Source of the DNA: Aquimarina sp. MMG016
GTDB taxonomy: Bacteria; Bacteroidota; Bacteroidia; Flavobacteriales; Flavobacteriaceae
Length of the DNA: 64,000 bases
NCBI RefSeq assembly: GCF_018100805.1
Contig: NZ_JAGJEA010000005.1
Coordinates: 310,001 to 374,000, forward strand
Direction of reading: 5' to 3'
Positions 9,190 to 18,551 of the stretch are shown in pieces. Within the stretch, counting starts at the first letter, position 1. Each line of letters begins with the position of its first letter. The notes below the pieces were generated by a model. The model searched no databases. It had not been told where the DNA came from and saw nothing but the letters and a program-made list of their open reading frames with translations. The position numbers and the translations under genes are program-made.

Positions 9190-11013
9190 ATGCTCTACTA
9201 TATCTTACAAACCCTACTGTTTCAGCTATTATTCCTCATCATTTATGATGTATTTCATAAAAAGGATACTTTTTTCTCTTTAAACAGAGCTTATTTACTT
9301 ATTACATCTGTACTATCATTTGTATTGCCTTTTATAAAAATCAAAAGCATTCAAGAAAATATCCCTGAAGAATATGCAGTTAATCTACCAACTATTTTTA
9401 TAGGTCAACAGCCAGAAAATATTCTAGCTGCAGAGACAGTAACTACTATACAAAACACCTCTTATATCTTCGATAATATAAACTGGTGGATTGTAATTTA
9501 TGTTAGCGGTGTAATTCTAATGCTTTTGCATCTAATTTCAAAAAGTGTAAAACTCAGAAAACTTAGAACTCATTCTACTCATACCAAAATCGGGAATTAC
9601 AAACTACTTACTTTACCTAAAAGCAAAGATGCATTCTCTTTTTGGAACACAATTTATCTCGGAGACAGAATACCTCAATTAGAAAAAGAACGGATTATCG
9701 CCCATGAGATTGTACACCTGGAACAAAAACATTCATTAGATCTATTATGGTTCGAAATGCTAAAAATCATCTTCTGGTTTAACCCTTTGGTATATGTTTA
9801 TCAATCCAATATAAATACATTACACGAATTTATTGCTGATGCAAAAAGTGTTGGAGTTCTTGGAAAAAGAAAATACTATGAACAATTATTAAATACTGTC
9901 TTTGATACCGAAGATATAAAGTTCATTAATCAATTTTATAATCACTCTTTACTCAAAAAACGAATATTAATGTTGCAAAAATCTAAATCCAAAGCTATCG
10001 TAAAATATAAATACTTGGTAATATTACCTATTCTTACTCTAATGATTGTACTAAGTTCTTTTGTTAAAGATCAAGAAAGTTTAATTCCACCAATGAATAA
10101 ACAGACGACAGATAAGTTACAAAGTGAAACAAATAAAATCCATTATAACAACCTTCAAAAAAACAACACTACTGGTACAAATATAGATCCGAAAAGCACC
10201 AAAAATACGGAAGCTCCTATATCTATTAATGACACTGAGAAAAAAGAGCTTGAAAATAAGCTTTCAGAAGAAATTAATAACAAAACTAGAAATACTAAAC
10301 ACACTGTAATTCCTCAAAAATTAGATTTTCCTTTTGATGAGGTTGAAAAAACACCAACTACAGAATCTTGCAAAGATATTGCCGATAATACCGAGCGCAA
10401 AAAATGTGTATCTGATGAAATCAAAAAATTCGTAAACGAAAACTTCAACATAGCGGAAATGCGTAAATATGCGCAACCGGATATGAATAGAATCTATGTA
10501 CGTTTCAAAATTGACACGCTAGGAAACATAGCAGATATACAAGCTCGTGGTCCAGCACCAGAAATGCAAAAAGAAGCTACTCGAGTAATTAAGTTACTGC
10601 CACAGATGATTCCTGGAGAACATAAAGGACAAAAAGTTTCTGTTTTATACACCTTACCTATCGTGTTCTTTAATTCTGCTAAGACGGAAGAAAACAAAAT
10701 TCAAAAAAAACCTGTGATTACAGAAGGTAATATAATCTCAGAAAACTTAACTGAGCATCTGGATCATGATATTAAATCAGGATATTATTTGATCACTAAT
10801 ATTTTTAAGCATAAAAATTATCTTGATAAAATGCTTAAAAAATTCAATGAATTAGGGCTTCCTGCAAAAATGTTTAAAAACCCAAAAGATGGGTACTCTT
10901 ACGTCTATCTTGGAAGATACGACACACTAGAAGAAGCAAAAAAGAAACTATTAAATAATCTGGATAAAAGATACTATGGAGATATGTATATTCTAAAAGT
11001 ATATGGAAAATAA
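9190..11013 (+). CDS. M56 (BlaR1-like) membrane metallopeptidase with TonB-like and SPOR-like C-terminus
   Basis: 607 residues. Three N-terminal membrane segments (about 3-20, 32-52, 96-116) precede the zinc site HEIVH near 172-176, with a downstream Glu in LHEFIAD. A further membrane segment (about 276-293) follows. The outer part is a Lys/Asn-rich linker; then a TonB C-terminal-like region at about 436-495 (ARGPAPEMQKEATRVI, VSVLYTLPIVFF); then about 80 residues resembling a SPOR domain (GYYLITNIFKHK, YVYLGRYDTLEEAKKKL). In the BlaR1 scheme the peptidase is activated by an external signal and cleaves the cognate BlaI. The SPOR-like end suggests peptidoglycan sensing; this is inference. Confidence 0.88.
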   Translation: MLYYILQTLLFQLLFLIIYDVFHKKDTFFSLNRAYLLITSVLSFVLPFIKIKSIQENIPEEYAVNLPTIFIGQQPENILAAETVTTIQNTSYIFDNINWWIVIYVSGVILMLLHLISKSVKLRKLRTHSTHTKIGNYKLLTLPKSKDAFSFWNTIYLGDRIPQLEKERIIAHEIVHLEQKHSLDLLWFEMLKIIFWFNPLVYVYQSNINTLHEFIADAKSVGVLGKRKYYEQLLNTVFDTEDIKFINQFYNHSLLKKRILMLQKSKSKAIVKYKYLVILPILTLMIVLSSFVKDQESLIPPMNKQTTDKLQSETNKIHYNNLQKNNTTGTNIDPKSTKNTEAPISINDTEKKELENKLSEEINNKTRNTKHTVIPQKLDFPFDEVEKTPTTESCKDIADNTERKKCVSDEIKKFVNENFNIAEMRKYAQPDMNRIYVRFKIDTLGNIADIQARGPAPEMQKEATRVIKLLPQMIPGEHKGQKVSVLYTLPIVFFNSAKTEENKIQKKPVITEGNIISENLTEHLDHDIKSGYYLITNIFKHKNYLDKMLKKFNELGLPAKMFKNPKDGYSYVYLGRYDTLEEAKKKLLNNLDKRYYGDMYILKVYGK

Positions 11014-11101
11014 AAGCTATTAAAAAATAACCGCCCCATAAGATCTTCATACTATCAAAAAAATTATGTAGTTTGCTATTTGCTAAATTGCATAACAAAT
11101 A

Positions 11102-11581
11102 ATGAGTAAGAGATATTGGTATATTTATTTAATTGTGCTCACATCCACTTCATGTGATAACTTTGTTTTTAAAAAAGATAATCGCAAAGATATCATTCAA
11201 AAAAAGTGGAGTGAGGTAGATAAAAATGAAGTGGATCAACCTCCTCTATTCAAAACTTGTCAATACAAAACAGAAAAAGAACTCGAACGGTGTTTCCAAA
11301 ATACGATTACCAAACATATTCAGGATCACCTGATAGATCATACTTTTAAGGTGCAAGAAGCTATCAATGATACGGTTTGGGTTCCATTACTAATTACAAA
11401 AGACGGAGAGATTATTCTAGAAGAATTTTTACTGCCAGACATCATTCAGAATCAAGTTCCTGATTTTAAGACTGTTTTAGAAGCCAGTATTAGTTCCCTT
11501 CCAGAAGCTGAACCTGCACATACAAGAGGGACTCCAACCTCAGCACGCTATAAACTTCCTTTGGTAATAGATATTGATTAA
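11102..11581 (+). CDS. lipoprotein with degenerate TonB C-terminal-like domain
   Basis: 159 residues. The signal peptide ends in a lipobox-like LTSTSC, so Cys18 would be lipidated. The last 70 residues (TVWVPLLITKDGEIILEEF, then ARYKLPLVIDID) follow the strand pattern seen in the TonB-like segment of the preceding M56 protein, including the terminal yxLPlv strand. It is 88 bases downstream on the same strand and may be co-transcribed. Role unknown; it could compete with or complement the M56 outer domain. Confidence 0.65.
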   Translation: MSKRYWYIYLIVLTSTSCDNFVFKKDNRKDIIQKKWSEVDKNEVDQPPLFKTCQYKTEKELERCFQNTITKHIQDHLIDHTFKVQEAINDTVWVPLLITKDGEIILEEFLLPDIIQNQVPDFKTVLEASISSLPEAEPAHTRGTPTSARYKLPLVIDID

Positions 11582-11637
11582 TAGTTTTGCTTAGTTTGAA
11601 TTATGTAGTTTTGTAAAACACAATGTAAAATTTCCTT

Positions 11638-12195
11638 TTGACTAAAGAAAAAATCATATTAGGTATTGATCCGGGAACTACAATAATGGGTTTTGGGCTC
11701 ATAAAAGTTGTCAATAAAAAAATGTCTTTTCTGCAATTGAACGAATTGCAACTGAGTAAATATGATGATCATTACCTAAAACTAAAGCTTATTTTTGAGA
11801 GAACAGTAGAACTCATAGATACTTATCATCCTGATGAAATCGCTATTGAAGCTCCTTTCTTTGGTAAAAACGTGCAATCTATGCTTAAATTAGGTCGTGC
11901 TCAAGGAGTAGCTATGGCTGCAGGATTAAGCCGTGAAGTACCAATTACAGAGTATTCTCCAAAAAAAATAAAAATGGCCATTACAGGAAATGGTAACGCC
12001 AGTAAAGAACAAGTTGCCAAAATGCTACAAAGCCTTTTACAACTCAAAACTTTACCAAAAAATCTGGATTCTACTGATGGATTAGCTGCTGCAGTTTGCC
12101 ACTTTTATAATATGGGTAGAGCAGATATTGTGGGTAAAAGTTATACGGGCTGGGCAGCTTTTGTAAAACAGAATGAGAAAAGAGTAAAAAAGTAG
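11638..12195 (+). CDS. ruvC: crossover junction endodeoxyribonuclease RuvC
   Basis: 185 residues, normal length. Resolves Holliday junctions with RuvAB. The four acidic catalytic residues are visible: Asp11 in GIDPGTT, Glu71 in AIEAPFFGKN, and Asp144/Asp147 in NLDSTDGLAAAVCH. The start is TTG at 11638: a stop codon lies in frame at 11626-11628 and there is no ATG before the conserved GIDPG. It is followed after 16 bases by hemW, so the two are probably co-transcribed. Confidence 0.95.
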   Translation: MTKEKIILGIDPGTTIMGFGLIKVVNKKMSFLQLNELQLSKYDDHYLKLKLIFERTVELIDTYHPDEIAIEAPFFGKNVQSMLKLGRAQGVAMAAGLSREVPITEYSPKKIKMAITGNGNASKEQVAKMLQSLLQLKTLPKNLDSTDGLAAAVCHFYNMGRADIVGKSYTGWAAFVKQNEKRVKK

Positions 12196-12211
12196 TTACG
12201 AATTACGATAT

Positions 12212-13399
12212 TTGATTTCAGATTATATAAATTTCATAAATCACACTCTAAAATCTAAAATTATCAGCGGTATCTACATCCATATCCCATTTTGCAAACA
12301 AGCATGTCATTATTGTGATTTTCATTTTTCAACTTCGTTGGAAAAGAAAGATCAGATGGTATTTGCTATTTGTAATGAAATTAAGCTTCGAAGACCAGAA
12401 ATTGATGATTACGAAGAGATTCAAACCATTTACTTTGGTGGAGGAACACCGACAGTATTATCAGTTAGTGCTCTTCGGTTTATTATTGACACTATTTATG
12501 AAAACTACCTAGTAGCCGATGATGCCGAAATTACTATAGAAGCTAACCCAGATGATCTTACCGAAGAAAATATCAAAGCATTAGCAAAAACTCAAGTCAA
12601 TAGACTAAGTATTGGGATTCAGTCCTTCTTTGATGAAGACCTGAAAATTATGAACCGTGCTCATAATGCTCAAGAAGCTCTGCATTGCTTGTCCCTAGCG
12701 ACTCGCGAGTTTGAGAATATTTCGATAGATCTAATTTATGGTGTTCCTAATATGTCTACGGAACGTTGGAAACAGAATATTCAACAGGCTTTGGATTCTG
12801 GAGTACCGCATATTTCTTGTTATGCTTTAACGGTAGAACCTAATACTGCATTACCTAAATTGATCGAAAAAGGAGAAATCCCACCTGTTGATGATCATCT
12901 CGCTCAACAACATTTTGAGGTTTTAGTAGAAACCTTAGAAAATAACGATTTTGAACATTATGAACTCTCCAATTTTGGAAAATCTGGTTTCTTTAGTAAG
13001 AATAACACTGCGTATTGGCAAGGCAAAAAGTATTTGGGTATTGGCCCTTCTGCGCATTCATACAGTGGTAAACAACGAAGTTGGAATATCAAAAACAACA
13101 TAAAATACATCAAAGCTCTACAGCAAAACGAGCTTCCTAATGAGACAGAAGACTTAACAACTATAGATCGGTATAACGAATACGTGATGACTGGTTTAAG
13201 GACAATTTGGGGAGTTTCTTTAGACAAAGTAGAAAAAGAATTTGGTAATAAACATAAAGAACATCTTCTGCTACAAGCTAAGAAACATCTCGATGAACAT
13301 TTATTGTTTTTGGACAAAGACAAACTATTAGTTACCAAAAAAGGAAAGTTTCTTAGTGACGGTATTGCAAGTGATCTTTTCTTAGTAAATTTAGGGTAG
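12212..13399 (+). CDS. hemW: radical SAM haem chaperone HemW (oxygen-independent coproporphyrinogen oxidase-like)
   Basis: Radical SAM signature CKQACHYC (Cys28, Cys32, Cys35 counted from the TTG at 12212), preceded by GIYIHIPF and followed by TIYFGGGTPT, IEANPDDLT and the HemW C-terminal domain. HemW homologues bind haem and insert it into respiratory enzymes rather than oxidising coproporphyrinogen. The start is uncertain: conserved sequence begins at SGIYIHIPF (about 12266) and no ATG precedes it in frame, so either TTG at 12212 or a rare ATT/ATC start near 12260 is used. The first 16 codons look like AT-rich non-coding DNA. Confidence 0.92.
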   Translation: MISDYINFINHTLKSKIISGIYIHIPFCKQACHYCDFHFSTSLEKKDQMVFAICNEIKLRRPEIDDYEEIQTIYFGGGTPTVLSVSALRFIIDTIYENYLVADDAEITIEANPDDLTEENIKALAKTQVNRLSIGIQSFFDEDLKIMNRAHNAQEALHCLSLATREFENISIDLIYGVPNMSTERWKQNIQQALDSGVPHISCYALTVEPNTALPKLIEKGEIPPVDDHLAQQHFEVLVETLENNDFEHYELSNFGKSGFFSKNNTAYWQGKKYLGIGPSAHSYSGKQRSWNIKNNIKYIKALQQNELPNETEDLTTIDRYNEYVMTGLRTIWGVSLDKVEKEFGNKHKEHLLLQAKKHLDEHLLFLDKDKLLVTKKGKFLSDGIASDLFLVNLG

Positions 13400-13412
13400 C
13401 AAAATATGGGCT

Positions 13413-14210
13413 GTGAAAGAAAAGTACGATATCATAGGGATTGATTACAATACAACAAGAAAAGCAGATCCTTATCTCTTCAGTCGATTACTTTTTCACC
13501 TCGATCCTAATTCAAAAGAAACCTATCTGGATATTGGATGTGGTACTGGTAATTATACTAATGAATTCGCCAAAAAAGGTTATCAATTTATAGGTATTGA
13601 CCCTTCATACAAAATGCTGGAAAAGGCAAAGGCCAAAAATGATACTATAACATGGAAAATAGGCAAAGCCGAAAAAATTGATTTACCCAACGAAAGTATT
13701 AATGGGATTATTGCCAGTTTAACATTACATCATTGGACGGATTTAAAACAGGGTTTTTCTGAGCTCAATAGAATTTTAAAACCTAATGGCAAAATTGTAG
13801 TTTTTACGGCTACTCCCTCTCAAATGAATGGATATTGGCTGAATCATTATTTTCCGAAAATGCTAGAAGATTCAAAAAATCAGATGCCTTCTTACGAAGT
13901 AATTGAAGATACACTTAAGATCAATAACCTGGAAATTGAAATCACTGAAAAATATTTTATCCAACCAGATTTGCGCGATCTATTTCTTTATTCTGGAAAG
14001 CACAATCCTAAGCTATATTTTGACCCTAAGGTACAGCAAGGAATTTCTTCTTTCTCGTCCCTTGCTAACACTGAAGAAGTTGAAAAAGGGCTAAAAATTT
14101 TGAAGCAAGACATTGTTTCAGGAAACATACAACGTATTATTAAAAAATATGAAAATACAGATGGAGATTATCTTTTTATGGTTATCAAAAAATCTAAAAA
14201 CAATTTATGA
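13413..14210 (+). CDS. class I SAM-dependent methyltransferase
   Basis: 265 residues starting at GTG 13413; the nearby ATG at 13406 is out of frame. Methyltransferase motif I is TYLDIGCGTGNY (about 38-47), then FIGIDPSYKML, and motif IV/V ASLTLHHWTDLKQGF and ELNRILKPNGKIVVF, as in the UbiE/BioC-like small-molecule branch. Substrate unknown. Its stop overlaps the ATG of the cyclase gene (ATGA), indicating translational coupling. Confidence 0.88.
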   Translation: MKEKYDIIGIDYNTTRKADPYLFSRLLFHLDPNSKETYLDIGCGTGNYTNEFAKKGYQFIGIDPSYKMLEKAKAKNDTITWKIGKAEKIDLPNESINGIIASLTLHHWTDLKQGFSELNRILKPNGKIVVFTATPSQMNGYWLNHYFPKMLEDSKNQMPSYEVIEDTLKINNLEIEITEKYFIQPDLRDLFLYSGKHNPKLYFDPKVQQGISSFSSLANTEEVEKGLKILKQDIVSGNIQRIIKKYENTDGDYLFMVIKKSKNNL

Positions 14211-14953
14211 TTACAAGAATTACGTATAACAAACAATTCTACACTGTCGATTTATCAAAACCTCTTGATATTTCTATTCCTATTAGAGCTTCAGAAGAAA
14301 ATATAAATGCCTGGTATATATCAGCTCCTAAAATTGAACCCGTTAAAGATGGAGATTGGGTTGGCAAAGTATCTGAAGGAGCATCTACAAACTTTAATAA
14401 CATCTCTTTTAATCCACACGGACACGGAACACATACCGAATGTGTAGGTCATATCACTCCTGAATTCCACAGCATTAATCAAACATTAAAACAGTTTTTC
14501 TTTTTAGCAGAAGTTATTTCGGTTAAACCGAAAAAACTAAAAGAAGACTACATAATTACCAAAGAACAAATCAAAACTGTAATTACTTCAAAAAACTCCA
14601 AAGCACTAATCATAAGAACACTTCCTAATAAAGAAGATAAGCTTAATAAGCAATATTCTCATACCAATTGGCCGTACCTTACAGAAGAAGCTGCTTCTTA
14701 CATTAGAGATTTAGATATAGAGCATTTACTGATCGACTTACCCTCCATCGATAAAGAAAAGGATAATGGTAAGTTATTGGCACATAAAGCATTTTGGAAT
14801 TATCCTGAATCAACCAGATATCAAGCTACTATAACAGAGATGATTTACGTAGCCAATGATATCAGAGATGGACAATATATATTAAATCTTCAGATTGCCT
14901 CATTCGAAAATGACGCTTCCCCAAGTAAACCGGTACTATATAAAATATTATAA
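14207..14953 (+). CDS. cyclase family protein (kynurenine formamidase-like fold)
   Basis: 248 residues. The family metal-binding motif HGHGTH is at 71-76, after DLSKPLDISIPI at 16-27, with later LLIDLPSIDKEKDNGKLLAH and the closing LNLQIASFENDASPSKPVLY. These proteins are metal-dependent amidohydrolases or cyclases such as arylformamidase. No other tryptophan catabolic gene is here, so the substrate cannot be set. Overlaps the methyltransferase by 4 bases and is 2 bases from the DUF4260 gene. Confidence 0.85.
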   Translation: MITRITYNKQFYTVDLSKPLDISIPIRASEENINAWYISAPKIEPVKDGDWVGKVSEGASTNFNNISFNPHGHGTHTECVGHITPEFHSINQTLKQFFFLAEVISVKPKKLKEDYIITKEQIKTVITSKNSKALIIRTLPNKEDKLNKQYSHTNWPYLTEEAASYIRDLDIEHLLIDLPSIDKEKDNGKLLAHKAFWNYPESTRYQATITEMIYVANDIRDGQYILNLQIASFENDASPSKPVLYKIL

Positions 14954-14955
14954 TA

Positions 14956-15312
14956 ATGAAAACGACATTAAAACTTGAAGAGATTGCCATGTTGGGATTA
15001 AGTATTTATCTATTCAGTTTACTATCCTATCCTTGGTGGTTATTTTTAGTTTTATTTCTCACTCCGGATATTGGGATGATTGGATATGCTATACATAATA
15101 AAGCAGGTGCATTTTGTTACAATCTATTTCATCATAAAGGATTAGCAATATTAATATATGGTCTAGGAGTTTATGTATCTAATGAATTACTTCAGTTTTC
15201 CGGCATTATTCTCTTTGGCCATGCTTCTTTTGATAGAATACTAGGATATGGTCTGAAGTACGAAAAAGGTTTTAAATTTACACACCTAGGTGAAATAGGG
15301 AAAAAGAATTAG
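14956..15312 (+). CDS. DUF4260 family membrane protein
   Basis: 118 residues with three or four membrane segments. Family landmarks: PWWLFLVLFLTPDIGMIGY, YNLFHHKGLAI and the tail FGHASFDRILGYGLKY. Unknown function; widespread in Bacteroidota and some Firmicutes. Sits in a string of genes with spacings of 1-3 bases. Confidence 0.88.
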   Translation: MKTTLKLEEIAMLGLSIYLFSLLSYPWWLFLVLFLTPDIGMIGYAIHNKAGAFCYNLFHHKGLAILIYGLGVYVSNELLQFSGIILFGHASFDRILGYGLKYEKGFKFTHLGEIGKKN

Positions 15313-15313
15313 C

Positions 15314-15931
15314 ATGGAATTATTATTTGTAGGGTTATTAGGTGGTGCTATCGTAGCGTATTTTATTTTTGCCAGATTCAGTATTGCCAAAAATCGATCA
15401 ACTGTACGCTCACAGTCTACAGTGTTGATGGAAAAAATAAAAAATGTATGCAAACTGATTACTGTTGAAGGTGATTTTGCAGAAATTTATCACTACGAGA
15501 GTGTAAAAGAAAAATTTTTTAAACTATTATCAGGAACTAAAAAAGCACTAATTGTAATCGATGCTAAAGCTTATGTCGGTTTTGATTTATCCCAGGTCAA
15601 ACTGGAAAGTGACACCAAAAACAAGCGTATTATTCTTACGCATTTTCCGCAACCAAAATTACTTACCATAGAAACCGATTTTAAATACTATGATAAAAAA
15701 GAAGGTTGGTTAAATCCATTTACCTCTGGTGACTTAACAGAATTAAACAAAGAAGCTAAACAGTTTATCAAAGATAAAATTCCGCAAAGCGGTTTAATGG
15801 AATCTGCAAGGAGAGAAGCGTTAACAGCTATCTCTCTAATGGAAACCCTTGCACAAGCTATAGGCTGGGAACTAGATTATTCTGCATTAGAATTAGATAA
15901 TAAGGATAACGCAAAACAGCTAGAGGAATAA
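15314..15931 (+). CDS. DUF4230 domain protein
   Basis: 205 residues: one N-terminal membrane helix (about 3-21), then the DUF4230 body with the pattern VCKLITVEGDFAEIYHY, KKALIVIDAKAYVGFDL and GLMESARREALTAISLMETLAQ near the C-terminus. Likely inner-membrane anchored with an outward domain. Function not known. Its last base overlaps the first base of the acetyltransferase gene. Confidence 0.88.
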   Translation: MELLFVGLLGGAIVAYFIFARFSIAKNRSTVRSQSTVLMEKIKNVCKLITVEGDFAEIYHYESVKEKFFKLLSGTKKALIVIDAKAYVGFDLSQVKLESDTKNKRIILTHFPQPKLLTIETDFKYYDKKEGWLNPFTSGDLTELNKEAKQFIKDKIPQSGLMESARREALTAISLMETLAQAIGWELDYSALELDNKDNAKQLEE

Positions 15932-16338
15932 TGAGTTTAGAAATTTCAACTGATCATAAAAGGTTAGATATTGACTTCATACATCAATTTCTTACCAATG
16001 CATATTGGGCAAAAGGGAGAACTCGTGAAGAGGTCGTAATTAGTATTAATAACTGTTTGAGTTTTGGGGTTTATTATAAAAACAAACAAATTGGATTTGC
16101 CCGAATCTTAACTGATTATACAGTTTTTGCATACTTGATGGATGTATTTATCGTTGAAGAGTATAGAGGTAAAGGATATTCAAAACAATTGATGCAAGCT
16201 ATTGTAGAACACCCGAATTTACAAAATGTAAAAAGATGGATGTTAGCTACTAAAGATGCTCACGGTTTATATCAACAATTTGGGTTCAAGCCACTTCCTG
16301 ATCCTTCATTGATTATGGGTAAACTTATAGAACGTTAA
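15931..16338 (+). CDS. GNAT family N-acetyltransferase
   Basis: 135 residues, a single GNAT domain. The acetyl-CoA loop is seen as VFIVEEYRGKGYSKQLMQAI (Q/R-x-x-G-x-G/A), followed by LATKDAHGLYQQFGFKPL, typical of the small YdfB/ElaA-like branch. Acceptor unknown. Part of the closely spaced hemW-to-mutS run. Confidence 0.9.
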   Translation: MSLEISTDHKRLDIDFIHQFLTNAYWAKGRTREEVVISINNCLSFGVYYKNKQIGFARILTDYTVFAYLMDVFIVEEYRGKGYSKQLMQAIVEHPNLQNVKRWMLATKDAHGLYQQFGFKPLPDPSLIMGKLIER

Positions 16339-16341
16339 AAG

Positions 16342-16698
16342 ATGAATGTAGAAATATTTAGAGACTATTGCTTAGCAAAAAAGGGAGTAACAGAAGAATT
16401 TCCTTTTGATGAAAATACACTAGTTTTTAAGGTAATGGGAAAAATGTTTGCACTTACGGGACTAAACAGAATACCTTTTAGTGTTAACCTAAAATGTAAT
16501 CCTGATCGGGCTATAGAACTTAGAGAATATCATCCCGAAATTACACCAGGCTATCATATGAGTAAAACACATTGGAATACAATAGACTTTACAGGCGGTC
16601 TCCCAACCGATCTATTATTTGAATTAATAGATCATTCTTATGATTTGGTTGTAAACAGCCTTACTAAAAAACTAAAACAAGAATTAGAAAATCTATAA
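16342..16698 (+). CDS. MmcQ/YjbR family protein
   Basis: 118 residues. Hallmarks of the YjbR family (double-wing fold, proposed DNA binding): RDYCLAKKGVTEEFPF, VFKVMGKMFAL, NLKCNPDRAIELRE and PGYHMSKTHWNTIDF. Often encoded beside acetyltransferases, as here. Precise role unknown. Confidence 0.92.
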   Translation: MNVEIFRDYCLAKKGVTEEFPFDENTLVFKVMGKMFALTGLNRIPFSVNLKCNPDRAIELREYHPEITPGYHMSKTHWNTIDFTGGLPTDLLFELIDHSYDLVVNSLTKKLKQELENL

Positions 16699-16781
16699 AA
16701 ATTGAGAATATAGAAGAAAATTAAAAGAATATAGACTACTTCTATTTTCTATGTTATTTCTCTATTTTTCTGATTAACAAT

Positions 16782-18551
16782 ATGAACAACCCACACGAAT
16801 TTTACAAACAGCAAATATCCCTACATACTCAATCTCTAAAGAAAGTAAAACAACAATTAGCGATTTCGAGTACAACCCGATTAGTGGTTTTCCTGGCTAT
16901 TATTTCGGTAATCTATTTTGGATATCCTAATACTCAGATTATTATAGGAAGTATTGCTATTGGGATCACAATATTTATCTTTTTAGTCAATCGGCATACA
17001 GATCTTAGCTACACCAGAGATAAGCTTCAAAAACTTATAGATATTAATCAATTAGAACTAGATGTCTTTAACGATGATATTAGTAAACTTTCTCCAGGAA
17101 AGGAATATATTGATACTACTCACCTCTATAGTCACGATATAGATCTTTTTGGTGTCCGTTCTTTTTTTCAATATGGTAATCGTACAACTACGCTGGCAGG
17201 TAAAGATACTTTGGCCTCTATACTCACTGAGAATTCAATTGATGATATCGAAAGAAAACAGCAAGCCATTAAAAACCTGACAGGGCTGCCAAAGTGGAGA
17301 CAAGAATTCAGTGCTATTGCTTCTTTAGTTGATGTAACTGCACCTATTTCTGTTATTCAAAAATGGTTACAGAACTATACTCCTTTCGTACCAAAAGTTA
17401 TGAAGATTCTTCCAGGTATGGTATCCGCAATTTCCATATTGATGTTAGTCTTATTATTTTTAGATATTATCACATTCCAAGTGTTTTTATTTTGGTTTTT
17501 TATTGGGCTTGCGATCGCTGGAACTCAACTAAAAAAAGTAAATGCTTTATATAATGATGCTAGTAAAGTAAAAGATACTTTTGAACAGTATTATAAATTA
17601 GTTGCTCTTATCGAAAAAGAAGAATTTTCTTCAGCTTTATTAAAAGAAAAACAGCAACTAGTGATTAGTAATAATGAAAAAGCCTCTCAAACCCTAAAAC
17701 AATTTGCAAGTATTCTTAGCGCATTTGATCAACGTAATAATATGATGTTTGGTGTTTTTGCGAATGGTTTAGCATTGTGGGATATCATACAAAGCTATCG
17801 TATTGAACAGTGGATTACCAAAAATCATGATAAAGTAACCCAATGGTTTGAGGTAATAGCCTTCTTTGATGCCTATAACTCATTAGGTAATTTTGCATTC
17901 AATCATCCAAAGTATGTATACCCTAGAATTGTATCTGATAATATCATTCTTAAGGCAAAAGAGCTTGGTCATCCCATGCTAAATACGCTAAAAAGAATTG
18001 ATAATGATATTGAGATTAACCGTGAACAGTTTTTTATTATCACAGGAGCCAATATGGCCGGAAAGAGTACCTTTCTGCGCACAGTAGCTTTGCAAATAGT
18101 GATGTCCAATATTGGATTACCAGTTTGTGCAAAATCTTGTGAATACAATCCTATCAAACTGATTTCCAGTATGCGAACTTCAGATTCATTAAGTGATGAT
18201 GCTTCCTATTTCTTTTCTGAACTAACTCAACTAAAAAAGATTGTCGACAAACTCGAAGAAGATGAGTACTTTATCATTTTAGATGAAATCCTAAAAGGAA
18301 CCAATAGTAAAGATAAAGCAGCAGGGTCGAGAAAATTTGTAGAAAAATTAGTTGGAGCCAATGCTTCTGGTATTATTGCCACTCACGACTTAAGTTTATG
18401 TGAGATCACTTCAGAATTGCCACAAGTAGAAAACCGTTTTTTTGATGCTCAGATTGTAAATGATGAACTTTATTTTGATTACAAATTCAAGGATGGTGTT
18501 TGTCAAAATATGAATGCCTCTTTTTTATTGAAGAAGATGGGGATTGTGTAA
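16782..18551 (+). CDS. membrane-anchored MutS-family ATPase (MutS-related protein)
   Basis: 589 residues. Two hydrophobic helices near 30-66 and two near 205-245 flank a helical core; the C-terminal ATPase has the MutS-type Walker A GANMAGKST (about 421-429), the downstream SSMRTSDSLSDDASYFFSEL signature and Walker B FIILDEILKG with NSKDKAAGS, then ATHDLSL. The mismatch-recognition and connector domains of MutS are absent and there is no Smr nuclease, so this is neither MutS nor MutS2. The family is common in Bacteroidota and its role is unassigned. Ends 27 bases inside the convergent AraC gene. Confidence 0.85.
   Translation: MNNPHEFYKQQISLHTQSLKKVKQQLAISSTTRLVVFLAIISVIYFGYPNTQIIIGSIAIGITIFIFLVNRHTDLSYTRDKLQKLIDINQLELDVFNDDISKLSPGKEYIDTTHLYSHDIDLFGVRSFFQYGNRTTTLAGKDTLASILTENSIDDIERKQQAIKNLTGLPKWRQEFSAIASLVDVTAPISVIQKWLQNYTPFVPKVMKILPGMVSAISILMLVLLFLDIITFQVFLFWFFIGLAIAGTQLKKVNALYNDASKVKDTFEQYYKLVALIEKEEFSSALLKEKQQLVISNNEKASQTLKQFASILSAFDQRNNMMFGVFANGLALWDIIQSYRIEQWITKNHDKVTQWFEVIAFFDAYNSLGNFAFNHPKYVYPRIVSDNIILKAKELGHPMLNTLKRIDNDIEINREQFFIITGANMAGKSTFLRTVALQIVMSNIGLPVCAKSCEYNPIKLISSMRTSDSLSDDASYFFSELTQLKKIVDKLEEDEYFIILDEILKGTNSKDKAAGSRKFVEKLVGANASGIIATHDLSLCEITSELPQVENRFFDAQIVNDELYFDYKFKDGVCQNMNASFLLKKMGIV

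Noticed and set aside
9190-11013. Beta-lactam resistance sensor BlaR1
   Set aside because: The M56 core is similar, but no penicillin-binding domain and no beta-lactamase gene are present.
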